DNA from: DATJIG01 sp050260515
GTDB lineage: Bacteria > Pseudomonadota > Alphaproteobacteria > SMXQ01
Direction of reading: 5' to 3'
Assembly (NCBI GenBank): GCA_050260515.1
Contig: JBLNCI010000031.1
Span: forward strand, 11,736 to 75,735
Length of the DNA stretch: 64,000 bases
Below the pieces are notes generated by a model. It was given only the letters and a program-made list of their open reading frames with translations. It was not told the DNA's origin and made no database searches. Numbering within the stretch: the first letter of the stretch is position 1; every line of letters starts with the position of its first letter. This document shows, piece by piece, positions 1 to 7,424 of this stretch. The position numbers and the translations under genes are program-made.

Positions 1-434
1 ATCGTCATGTGGTCGAGGCGACGCAGCGTCACGCCGATTCGGTCTCCGATCAACAGCGCGAACCCGAAGACCACCGATATCCATCCGATGGCGGTGGCGG
101 TCGACAGCACCGGAAGCGCGATGGCTCCGGCCGCCGCGACGGCGGCGACGATCGGCAGCGACGCGGCGACCAAATGGATCAGCAGGCGTGCTTCCGGCCC
201 ACGGCGGCCGCGCGCGAGCTGAACAGCGCCCGATCCGAGCGCCGCGAGATCGCGCCAGAGATATCCGGCGAGCGCCATCAAGATGCCGATGTAGATGGCG
301 AGCAGGTCGCCGGGACTGAGATCGTTCCAGCCGAGCAGGCCGGGAAGCACGGCGCGGTGCCCTGACGATCCGACCGGAAGCACCGACGTCGCGGCCTGAA
401 TCGCCGCCACGGCCACGTCCTGAAGAAGGCCCAC
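1..434 (-). CDS. UppP/BacA-like membrane protein, N-terminal part (runs off the window)
   Basis: Reading leftwards from a GTG at 432-434, the frame stays open to the window edge, giving about 144 residues. The N-terminal stretch ends in LPVGSSGH and is followed by LLGW, then a hydrophobic YIGILMALAGYLWRDL segment. This is the layout of undecaprenyl-diphosphatase, which recycles the lipid carrier of peptidoglycan at the inner membrane. The family normally has E(G/A)xTEFLPxSSxGH. Here the equivalent residues read QAATSVLPVGSSGH, so both conserved glutamates appear replaced (Q and S). It could therefore be a divergent or non-catalytic relative. The family call rests on the SSGH motif and membrane pattern; the C-terminal half is outside the window. 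The gene is divergent from the methyltransferase-fold gene at 572. Confidence 0.7.
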   Translation of the reverse strand, partial: MGLLQDVAVAAIQAATSVLPVGSSGHRAVLPGLLGWNDLSPGDLLAIYIGILMALAGYLWRDLAALGSGAVQLARGRRGPEARLLIHLVAASLPIVAAVAAAGAIALPVLSTATAIGWISVVFGFALLIGDRIGVTLRRLDHMT

Positions 435-571
435 CCCGCCTCCGTTCCGAAGCGGTCCGCTTCGGCTGCGCCGGCCGCTTGTTTCCGCGGTCCGGCCGTT
501 CTCTTATAGGCCGGGATTCTATACCAGCCGGATTCGCCGGCCCAAGCCCATTCGTCGCTCCCGAGGTTTTC

Positions 572-1393
572 ATGCCGGCGTCCTTCCTCCTGCGGCCGGT
601 GCTGGCGTCGGCGCTCGTCATCGCGGCGGTCGCGCTCGCGCGCGCGGAGGACGTCCCCTATGTCGCGACGCCCGAGGAGACCGTCGCGGCGATGCTGACG
701 ACCGCCGGCGTCGGACCCGGTGACGTCGTCGTCGATCTCGGCTCCGGCGACGGACGCATCGTCATCTCCGCGGTGAAGGACTTCGGTGCGCGCCGCGGGC
801 TTGGCATCGAGATCAATCCGCGGCTCGTCGCGGAGGCGCGCGCCGCGGCGGTGGCGGCCGGTGTCGCCGACCGCGTCGAGTTCCGCGAGGAGAGCCTGTT
901 CGACGCCGACTTCGGCGCGGCGACGGTGCTCACCATGTACCTGCTCCCCGACCTCAACCTGCGGCTGCGGCCCAAGGTGCTTGCGATGAAGGCCGGTACC
1001 CGCGTCGTCAGTCACGAGTTCGACATGGGCGACTGGACGCCGGACGCGAGCCGCACCGTCCTCGGCGACGAGAACCCGCGCGGGCCCTCGGTCGTGCACT
1101 TCTGGGTGGTCCCGGCGCAGGTCGCCGGCACGTGGTCATGGGACGAGAACGGCCGCACGAGCGGCATCACCCTCGATCAACGGTATCAGCGCGTCGCCGC
1201 TCGCGACGGCGCCTTTGCGGCGGCCACCGTGGCGCTCCGAGGCGATCGCATCCGCATCGACGTGCGGCCGCGCTCCGCCGACGCGGGTGACACGGTCTAC
1301 GAGGGACAGGTGACGGGCGCGACGATCGAGGGCACCGTCACCGCGCCGGGAGGAGATCCGGCGCCGTGGCGCGCGACGCGGCGGGATTCGTGA
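572..1393 (+). CDS. Exported protein with class I SAM-methyltransferase fold plus beta-rich C-terminal domain
   Basis: 273 residues. Residues 1-27 look like a Sec signal peptide (hydrophobic LASALVIAAVALA followed by RAED). Residues 35-170 form a Rossmann methyltransferase domain with motif I DLGSGDGR at 55-62, an acidic residue after beta2 (EIN), and LPDLNLRLRP, typical of a family that carries signal peptides in many bacteria. Residues about 185-273 are beta-rich and hydrophilic, starting GTWSWDENG. An earlier in-frame ATG at 479 would bury the signal peptide, so 572 is preferred. Neither substrate nor compartment is known: S-adenosylmethionine is cytoplasmic, so activity outside the membrane would be odd. 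It stands alone, with 47 bp before the glutathione S-transferase gene. Confidence 0.75.
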   Translation: MPASFLLRPVLASALVIAAVALARAEDVPYVATPEETVAAMLTTAGVGPGDVVVDLGSGDGRIVISAVKDFGARRGLGIEINPRLVAEARAAAVAAGVADRVEFREESLFDADFGAATVLTMYLLPDLNLRLRPKVLAMKAGTRVVSHEFDMGDWTPDASRTVLGDENPRGPSVVHFWVVPAQVAGTWSWDENGRTSGITLDQRYQRVAARDGAFAAATVALRGDRIRIDVRPRSADAGDTVYEGQVTGATIEGTVTAPGGDPAPWRATRRDS

Positions 1394-1440
1394 GCGCGAG
1401 AACGTTGACCCTCCGCCGCGCTTCACTAGAGTAGCGCGCG

Positions 1441-2109
1441 ATGCGCGTTCTCTATCACCTCTGGCTGTCGCCGCAGTGCCGCAAGGTGCGCCTTGCGCTC
1501 ACCGAGAAATCTCTCCCGTTCGACATGAAGGTCGAGAAGGTGTGGGAGCGGCGCGGCGAGTTCCTGGCGCTCAATCCCGCGGGCGAGGTGCCGGTGCTCG
1601 TCGAGGAGGACGGCACCGCGATCGCCGACTCGGTCGCGATCGTCGAGTATCTCGAGGAGGTCTATCCGGAGCGTCCGCTGATCGACGGAACGCCGGCGCA
1701 GCGCGCGGAGATCCGCCGGCTGTGCCAGTGGTTCGACATCAAGTTCGCCCGCGAGGTCAGCGACAATCTCGTCGGCGAGAAGGTACTGAAGAAATTCCTC
1801 GGCCTGGGTCAGCCGGATTCGACGGCGATCCGCGCCGGCCACGCCAACATGAAGACGCATCTGGAATACGTGTCGTGGCTCGCCGACCGCCGCCGCTTCC
1901 TCGCTGGCGACAGCTTCTCGCTCGCCGACATCGCCGCCGCCGCGCATCTCTCGGCGGTCGACTACATCGGCGACGTGCCGTGGGACGATCACCCGCGCGC
2001 CAAGGAATGGTACGTGCGTATCAAGTCGCGGCCGTCGTTCCGGCCGGTACTGGCCGATCACATTCCCGGCCTGCGGCCGCCGACGCACTACGCCGATCTC
2101 GATTTCTGA
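1441..2109 (+). CDS. Glutathione S-transferase family protein
   Basis: 222 residues, the usual size for a bacterial cytosolic GST. The N-terminal thioredoxin-like domain (1-80) begins MRVLYHLWLSPQCRKVRLAL, with a Ser-Pro-x-Cys in the position of the glutathione-contacting residue. It is followed by the cis-proline region EVPVL and the ADSVAI glutathione gamma-glutamyl contact motif. The C-terminal all-helical domain (90-215) includes the conserved FSLADIAAAAHLSAVDY N-cap region. The protein would conjugate or reduce electrophiles with glutathione in the cytoplasm; the substrate cannot be told. Forty bases separate it from the following small membrane protein, so the two may be cotranscribed. 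Confidence 0.9.
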   Translation: MRVLYHLWLSPQCRKVRLALTEKSLPFDMKVEKVWERRGEFLALNPAGEVPVLVEEDGTAIADSVAIVEYLEEVYPERPLIDGTPAQRAEIRRLCQWFDIKFAREVSDNLVGEKVLKKFLGLGQPDSTAIRAGHANMKTHLEYVSWLADRRRFLAGDSFSLADIAAAAHLSAVDYIGDVPWDDHPRAKEWYVRIKSRPSFRPVLADHIPGLRPPTHYADLDF

Positions 2110-2149
2110 CGGACGCGCACGCGCCTCCGATCTCACAGGGGTTTCACCA

Positions 2150-2620
2150 ATGACCTTCACCGAACTCGCCAAGCCCGCCGGCATGGGACGCGAACCCACG
2201 ACGCCGCACGAGCTGCTGTACGACGCCTATATCCACCGCCGTCTGCATCTCGGCATGAAACCGCCGGTGAACAGCCGGGAATCGCCGGTCCACAATTTCT
2301 GGGAGAACGTGTTCCCGTACGCGCTCATCGTCTTCATGATCGGCTACTACACGTGGACGATGGGGGTGAAGGGACTGATTCTCTCGGCCTCGATCGGCGT
2401 CCCGGTCGGAGCCTTCGTCATCCCGCGCTGGATCATGACCAAGGTGCGCCGCCGCGCCGTCGGCTACGTCTTCGCGAGCGCCGAGAACTGGGACGCGGTG
2501 TGGCGCGTCGGCGGGATCTCGATGCGGCTCGCCGAGGAGATCGACGTGATCTGCGAGTCGCCCGAGGGCGACTGGCGCGCGTTTGCGACCCAGCACTTCA
2601 GCAAGAAATCCGAGGGCTAG
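2150..2620 (+). CDS. Hypothetical protein with two membrane segments
   Basis: 156 residues, family not recognised. Residues 1-45 are hydrophilic, about 46-65 (NVFPYALIVFMIGYYTWTMG) and 68-88 (LILSASIGVPVGAFVIP) are two probable membrane helices, and the remainder is a charged cytoplasmic-type tail with several Trp residues. The ATG follows an AGGGG-containing ribosome site (cacaggggtttcaccaATG). Its stop TAG at 2618-2620 shares the palindrome CTAG with the stop of the converging TPR gene, so the two genes overlap by four bases. Function unknown. Confidence 0.65.
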   Translation: MTFTELAKPAGMGREPTTPHELLYDAYIHRRLHLGMKPPVNSRESPVHNFWENVFPYALIVFMIGYYTWTMGVKGLILSASIGVPVGAFVIPRWIMTKVRRRAVGYVFASAENWDAVWRVGGISMRLAEEIDVICESPEGDWRAFATQHFSKKSEG

Positions 2621-3387
2621 CGTCGCGGCCGGGTGTCGAGGGCCTCGAGGCCGTGGCGCGCGGTGAGCGCCGCGGGCGTGCCCGGCGCGATCTTCAGCAC
2701 GGCGACGAAATCCTGCTGCGCGCCGCCATTGTCGCCGGTGAGCGCGCGCAGCCGGCCGCGCTCCAGCAGCACGTTGGGATCGTCGGGCGCCATCTTCGCC
2801 GCCCGCGCGATGTCGTCCATCGCAAGCTCGGTCGTGCCGACCTCGCGATACGCCGTCGCGCGGAGAAGATAGACCTCCGGCGTCTCGATTCCATCGGCGA
2901 TCGCCGCATTGAGATCGTCGATGGCGTCCCAGTAGCGGCGCGCTCCTCCAAACGCCACCGCGCGGTCGACCCTGAGCTCGCCGTCGCCCGGCATGAGCTT
3001 CACCGCGTTGTCGAACGCCGCGATCGCCTTCGCGACGTCGTCGGCCTCGAGCCACGCGCGTCCGCTATCGCTCCAGAGCAGGCCCTTGGTGTCGGTCGAG
3101 ACGTCGCGCTTGGGCGCGATCTCGCGCGCGAGCTCGTCGAGCACCCGCGCGCCGCGCAGCGCCTCGCCCTGGGCGACCAGCGCGACGCCGAGGCACTGGC
3201 GGGAGTCGATGGTGTTGCCGGCCTGGTAGAGCGCCTCGGCTTCGGCGATCGCCGCCACGGGATTGTCGTTGATCGAGCGCAGGCAATGCGACGCCGGGCT
3301 CTGGCGCGTCTGCGCGTGAGCCGTCGCGGGAACAATCGCAATCGCGGCGAGTGTCGCTACGCATGCGAGGCGATGAATGCGGAACAT
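2617..3387 (-). CDS. Exported TPR-repeat protein
   Basis: 256 residues. The ATG at 3385-3387 gives a clear Sec signal peptide (MFRIHRLACVATLAAIAIVP followed by ATAHAQT, probable cleavage near residue 26). Longer frames upstream are Arg/Pro-rich and not protein-like. From about residue 40 there are alternating helices with tetratricopeptide spacing, for example the AKAIAAFDNAVKLMPGDGEL, AIDDLNAAIADG and ELAMDDIARAAKMAPDDPN units, each ending in a Pro-Asp turn. TPR proteins are scaffolds, so a periplasmic protein-protein interaction role is likely; the partner is not evident. It converges on the preceding gene with shared CTAG stops. Confidence 0.75.
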   Translation of the reverse strand: MFRIHRLACVATLAAIAIVPATAHAQTRQSPASHCLRSINDNPVAAIAEAEALYQAGNTIDSRQCLGVALVAQGEALRGARVLDELAREIAPKRDVSTDTKGLLWSDSGRAWLEADDVAKAIAAFDNAVKLMPGDGELRVDRAVAFGGARRYWDAIDDLNAAIADGIETPEVYLLRATAYREVGTTELAMDDIARAAKMAPDDPNVLLERGRLRALTGDNGGAQQDFVAVLKIAPGTPAALTARHGLEALDTRPRR

Positions 3388-3554
3388 GGCGCGGAGAGTG
3401 GCGGACCCGCCCGTGCGACGCAAGGCGCGTGCGCGTGCCTGTCCGATCGTTGCCTCTTCACAACGATGGCCGCTGCCGCCATGGTGGCGCGATGACAACG
3501 GCAGCGCCTGGGTCCGATCGCGCCTCGACCGTCGAGACCTCGACTGTCGCGACG

Positions 3555-4436
3555 ATGCGCCTGTTCTGTTTTGGCTACGGCTACTGTGCCGCGGCGCTTG
3601 CGGCGGCGATCCGCGGGCCAACGGCCCGCGTGGCAGGCACGGCGCGCCGCGTCGAGAAGCTGGATGCGCTGCGGCATGACGGAGTCGAAGCCTATGTCTT
3701 CGACGGCACCTCACCGCTTGCCGATGCCGCCGCGGCGCTCGCGGGCGCCACCCACATCCTCGTGTCGGCGCCCCCCGACACCTACGTCGATCCGGTGCTG
3801 CGCCACCATGCCGCCGACATCGCCGCGCTGGTCGGCGCCTCGCCATCGCTGCGCTGGGTCGGCTATCTGTCGACCACCGCGGTCTACGGCGATCACGGCG
3901 GCGGCTGGGTCGACGAGACGACGCCGGTCGCACCGACCAGCGAGCGTGCGCGGCGCCGGGTCGCAGCCGAGCACGAGTGGCTCGATCTGGTCGCGCGCGG
4001 CGTGCCGGTGCACATCTTCCGTCTCGCCGGCATCTACGGTCCGGGGCGCAACGCGCTGGTCGACGTCCGGCGCGGCGAGGCGCGGCGCATCCACAAGCCG
4101 GGCCAGGTGTTCTCGCGCATCCACGTCGACGACATCGCCGCAGTGCTGACCGCCTCGATGTCGCGGCCGCGCCCGGGCCGCATCTACAACGTCTGCGACA
4201 ACGAACCGGCGGCCGGCGAGGACGTCGTCGCCTACGCCTGCCAGCTTCTCGGCGTCGCGCCGCCGCCGCCGGTGCCGTTCGATCAGGCGTCGGCGTCGAT
4301 GTCGGAGATGGCGCGCAGCTTCTATGCGGACAACAAGCGGGTGCGGAACGACCGGATCAAGACCGAGCTCGGTGTGATCCTGCGCTACCCCGACTACCGC
4401 GCCGGGCTCTCGACGCTGTTTGCCGCCGGCGAATAG
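3555..4436 (+). CDS. NAD(P)-dependent epimerase/SDR-family protein (YeeZ-like)
   Basis: 293 residues from the ATG at 3555, which starts directly at the first beta-strand MRLFCFGYGYCAAAL and so presents the nucleotide-binding GxGxxA at residues 7-12. An in-frame ATG at 3492 would add 21 residues without a Shine-Dalgarno. The body has the extended-SDR landmarks: THILVSAPP, a YLSTTAVYGDHGG stretch after beta5, FRLAGIYGPGR and FSRIHVDDIA. The closest known pattern is the YeeZ-like group of NAD-binding epimerases with unproven substrates. The C-terminus overlaps the convergent hydrolase gene by 43 bp. Confidence 0.8.
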   Translation: MRLFCFGYGYCAAALAAAIRGPTARVAGTARRVEKLDALRHDGVEAYVFDGTSPLADAAAALAGATHILVSAPPDTYVDPVLRHHAADIAALVGASPSLRWVGYLSTTAVYGDHGGGWVDETTPVAPTSERARRRVAAEHEWLDLVARGVPVHIFRLAGIYGPGRNALVDVRRGEARRIHKPGQVFSRIHVDDIAAVLTASMSRPRPGRIYNVCDNEPAAGEDVVAYACQLLGVAPPPPVPFDQASASMSEMARSFYADNKRVRNDRIKTELGVILRYPDYRAGLSTLFAAGE

Positions 4437-5215
4437 GTCGACATCTCCAGAACGATGGCGTCGATCAGCGCGATGTCCCGGTCGCGCGACAGGCGGTGGT
4501 CGGCATCCTTTATCAGGGTGACGGCGACATCGGTCGTCCCGAGCTTCTCCGCCAGCCGCAACGACACGGCGTACGGCACGTCGCGGTCCTTCATGCCATG
4601 GATCAGCCGCACCGGGGCGCGCACCGCGATCGCTCCGCGGAGCAGCAGGTGGCGGCGGCCGTCCTCGATCAGCTCGCGCGTGAAGACATACGGCCGCTCG
4701 CCGTAGGGACTTTGCTCGACGATCTTGCCGTCGCGCATCAGCCGCTGCTGCTCCTCCGGCGAGTAGGCGTCCCACACCAGCTCCTCGGTGAAATCGGGCG
4801 CCGCGGCGATGCCGACCAGGGCATGCATGCGCTCGGGGCGGGCGAGCGCCGCGAGCAGCATGATCCAGCCGCCCATCGACGAGCCCACCAGCACCAGAGG
4901 GCCGCGGGTCAGCCGATCGACCACGGCGACCGCGTCGGCGGCCCAGCCGCCGACGGTCGCTCGTTCCATGTCGCCCGACGACGTGCCATGGGCGAAATGG
5001 TCGAATCGGAGGAATCCCTGGCCGCGCGCGGCGCAGGTTTGGGCCAGCGCCGCGGCCTTGCGTCCGGTCATGTCCGACATGAAGCCGCCGAGGAAGACGA
5101 CCTCCGGCAGGCGCACCCCGGGCTGCGGATCGAGTCGGCGATAGGCAATGGTACGGTCGAGGCCGAGAGCGAGCGTGCCGACTTTTTCTTGCGCCATTAC
5201 CGTCGCTTCGCTCAT
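4394..5215 (-). CDS. Alpha/beta-fold hydrolase (ABHD10-like carboxylesterase/thioesterase)
   Basis: 273 residues from the ATG at 5213-5215, preceded by GGAGAGGG two bases upstream of the start, a strong ribosome site. The nucleophile elbow is GSSMGG (Ser113), the acid lies in GMKDRDVP (Asp212) and the histidine in DADHRL (His240). The order and spacing fit a Ser-Asp-His hydrolase, and the SRDRDIALI tail after the His resembles the ABHD10 subgroup of small carboxyl- or acyl-protein thioesterases. It has no signal peptide and is presumably cytoplasmic. It is transcribed divergently from the glycosyltransferase gene with only 10 bp between start codons. Confidence 0.85.
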   Translation of the reverse strand: MSEATVMAQEKVGTLALGLDRTIAYRRLDPQPGVRLPEVVFLGGFMSDMTGRKAAALAQTCAARGQGFLRFDHFAHGTSSGDMERATVGGWAADAVAVVDRLTRGPLVLVGSSMGGWIMLLAALARPERMHALVGIAAAPDFTEELVWDAYSPEEQQRLMRDGKIVEQSPYGERPYVFTRELIEDGRRHLLLRGAIAVRAPVRLIHGMKDRDVPYAVSLRLAEKLGTTDVAVTLIKDADHRLSRDRDIALIDAIVLEMSTYSPAANSVESPAR

Positions 5216-5225
5216 AACCCTCTCC

Positions 5226-6422
5226 ATGAACGCGCCCGGACCGCACCCTAACACCGCCGCGCCTGCGGCGCGAAGCCAGGCTCCCGCCGTGCTGCAGGTG
5301 CTCCCCGCGTTGCGCGCCGGCGGCGTCGAGCGCGGCACCGTCGACGTCGCGAAGGCGCTCGCGGCCGCGGGATGGCGTCCGTTCGTGGCCTCGGCCGGCG
5401 GCTACATGGTGCGCGAGATCGAGCGCGCCGGCGGCGTCCACATCACGCTGCCGCTCGACAGCAAGAACCCGATCCGCATGTGGCGCAACGTCGAGCCGCT
5501 GCGCGCGGTCATCGAAGAGCACGGCATCGACATCGTCCATGCGCGCTCGCGCGCGCCGGCGTGGACCGCGCGCGCCGCGGCGAAGCGCGCCGGCGTCCAC
5601 TTCATGACGACGTTCCACGGCCTCTACGGCCTCGGCAGCCCCGGCAAGCATCTTTACAACTCGATCATGGCGAAGGGCGAGCGGGTCATCGCCATTTCGA
5701 ACTTCGTCGCCGAGCATCTCGTCAGCGTCTATCGCGTGCCGCGCGAGCGCATCCGCGTGATCCACCGCGGCGTCGATCTCGTGCAGTTCGACCCCGACCG
5801 CGTCAGCGAGGAGCGGCTGATCCAGCTCGCGACCAAATGGCGCCTGCCGGACGACAAGTTCATCGTCCTGCTCCCGGGCCGTCTGTCGCGCTGGAAGGGG
5901 CAGGACCTCGCCATCGAGGCCCTGGCGCTGCTCCGCCGCGACGATGTCGTCTGCGTGATGGTCGGCGCGGCGCTCGGCTCGCCGCGCTGGCGCACCCATG
6001 TCGAGTCGCTCGTCCACCGCGTCGGCGCCGAGGGCAAGGTGATGATGGTCGACGAGTGCCGCGACATGCCCGCGGCCTACAAGCTCGCCGACGTGGTGAT
6101 GGTGCCGTCGCGACGGCCGGAAGCGTTTGGCCGAACCGTATCGGAGGCGCAGGCCATGGGCCGTCTCGTCATCGCCGCCGACCACGGTGGCGCGCGCGAG
6201 ACGGTCGCGAACGGCAAGACCGGCTGGCTGTTCCCGCCCAACGACGCGGCGGCGCTCGCCGAGACGCTGGTGCGCGCCCTCGCGCTCGACGAGCAAGCGC
6301 GGCTCGCCGTCGGCAACGACGCCGTGGAGTCGGTGCGGGCGCGCTTCTCCAACGCGGTGATGTGCGAGCGCACGCTCGCGGTCTATCGCGAAGTCCTCGG
6401 CGCCGTCGCGGCGACCGCCTAG
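5226..6422 (+). CDS. Glycosyltransferase family 4
   Basis: 398 residues with a GT-B fold. The N-terminal acceptor domain starts VLQVLPALRAGGVERGTVD, typical of GT4 enzymes of lipopolysaccharide or exopolysaccharide synthesis. The C-terminal donor domain has LPGRLSRWKGQDLAIEA, the acceptor-side MTTFHG motif and the EX7E catalytic signature in RRPEAFGRTVSEAQAMG. The enzyme would transfer a sugar from a nucleotide donor in the cytoplasm; donor and acceptor are not determinable. It is followed after 5 bp by a GT9 gene, so the pair is probably one operon building a cell-surface glycan. Confidence 0.9.
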   Translation: MNAPGPHPNTAAPAARSQAPAVLQVLPALRAGGVERGTVDVAKALAAAGWRPFVASAGGYMVREIERAGGVHITLPLDSKNPIRMWRNVEPLRAVIEEHGIDIVHARSRAPAWTARAAAKRAGVHFMTTFHGLYGLGSPGKHLYNSIMAKGERVIAISNFVAEHLVSVYRVPRERIRVIHRGVDLVQFDPDRVSEERLIQLATKWRLPDDKFIVLLPGRLSRWKGQDLAIEALALLRRDDVVCVMVGAALGSPRWRTHVESLVHRVGAEGKVMMVDECRDMPAAYKLADVVMVPSRRPEAFGRTVSEAQAMGRLVIAADHGGARETVANGKTGWLFPPNDAAALAETLVRALALDEQARLAVGNDAVESVRARFSNAVMCERTLAVYREVLGAVAATA

Positions 6423-6427
6423 GCCCG

Positions 6428-7360
6428 ATGGCCGCGATCCTCGTCATCAAGCTCGGCGCCCTCGGCGACTTCGTCCAGGCGCTGGGCCCGTTCGCGGCGA
6501 TCCGTCGCCATCACGCGGGCGACCGCATCACGCTGCTGACGACGCCGCCGTTCGCGGATCTCGCGCGCGCGTCGGGCTTCTTCGATGCGGTCGAGACCTG
6601 CGGCCGTCCGGCGACCCTCGACGTGCGCGGCTGGGCGCGGCTGCTGCGGGTCCTCAACGCGGGATACGCGCGTGTCTACGACCTGCAGACCTCCGATCGC
6701 TCGAGCTTCTACCGCTCGCTCATCGCCCCGTTCGGCGCGCGACCCGAATGGTCGGGCATCGCCCGCGGCGCGTCGCACCCGCATGCCAATGCCGACCGCG
6801 ACCTGATGCACACGATCGATCGTCAGCGCGACCAGTTGGCGATGGCGGGCATCGGCGACGTGCCGCCGCCGGAGCTGTCGTGGGCCAATGCCGACGTGAC
6901 GCGGTTCGGCCTCAAGCGGCCCTACGTGCTGATCGTGCCGGGCGGCTCGGCACACCGTCCCGAGAAGCGCTGGCCCGCGGATCGGTTCGCGGCGCTCGCG
7001 CGTCGGATGACCGAGTCGGGCATCGTTCCCGTGCTGCTCGGCGGCCGCGACGAGGCCGACCTGCTCGACACGATCGCGCGGCAGGCGCCGGGCACGGTCA
7101 GCCTGGCCGGCAAGACCAACCTTCTCGACATCGCCGCGCTCGCGCGCGGTGCCAAGGCGGCGGTCGGCAACGACACCGGTCCGATGCACCTCATCGCCGC
7201 CGCCGGGATTCCCGCCATCGTGCTGTTCTCGGCGGCGTCGGACCCGGCCCTGTGCGCGCCGCGCGGCCCCTTCGCCGAGTCGACGGTCACCGTGCTGCGG
7301 GCGGCAGCGCTCGGCGATCTGACCGAGGCCACGGTGGCGCGGGCGCTCGATTTGGTCTAG
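6428..7360 (+). CDS. Glycosyltransferase family 9 (heptosyltransferase-like)
   Basis: 310 residues. The N-terminus ILVIKLGALGDFVQALGPF is the hallmark of ADP-heptose:LPS heptosyltransferase-type enzymes. The C-terminal donor domain has VPGGSAHRPEKRWP and the family signature VGNDTGPMHLIAAAG. GT9 enzymes add heptose or related sugars to the LPS core on the cytoplasmic face of the inner membrane. It lies 5 bp after the GT4 gene, so they are probably cotranscribed. It ends 64 bp before thrS. Confidence 0.9.
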   Translation: MAAILVIKLGALGDFVQALGPFAAIRRHHAGDRITLLTTPPFADLARASGFFDAVETCGRPATLDVRGWARLLRVLNAGYARVYDLQTSDRSSFYRSLIAPFGARPEWSGIARGASHPHANADRDLMHTIDRQRDQLAMAGIGDVPPPELSWANADVTRFGLKRPYVLIVPGGSAHRPEKRWPADRFAALARRMTESGIVPVLLGGRDEADLLDTIARQAPGTVSLAGKTNLLDIAALARGAKAAVGNDTGPMHLIAAAGIPAIVLFSAASDPALCAPRGPFAESTVTVLRAAALGDLTEATVARALDLV

Positions 7361-7424
7361 AAAACCTGCGGCTTTCCGCCCATTTCTGCGTTCTACCCCG
7401 CCCGCTCCGGTAAAGGTCCGATTC

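Noticed and set aside
3711..6296. 861-codon open frame on the minus strand
   Set aside because: It lies antisense over the epimerase, hydrolase and GT4 genes; Arg/Ala/His-rich composition is the usual shadow of GC-rich coding DNA.
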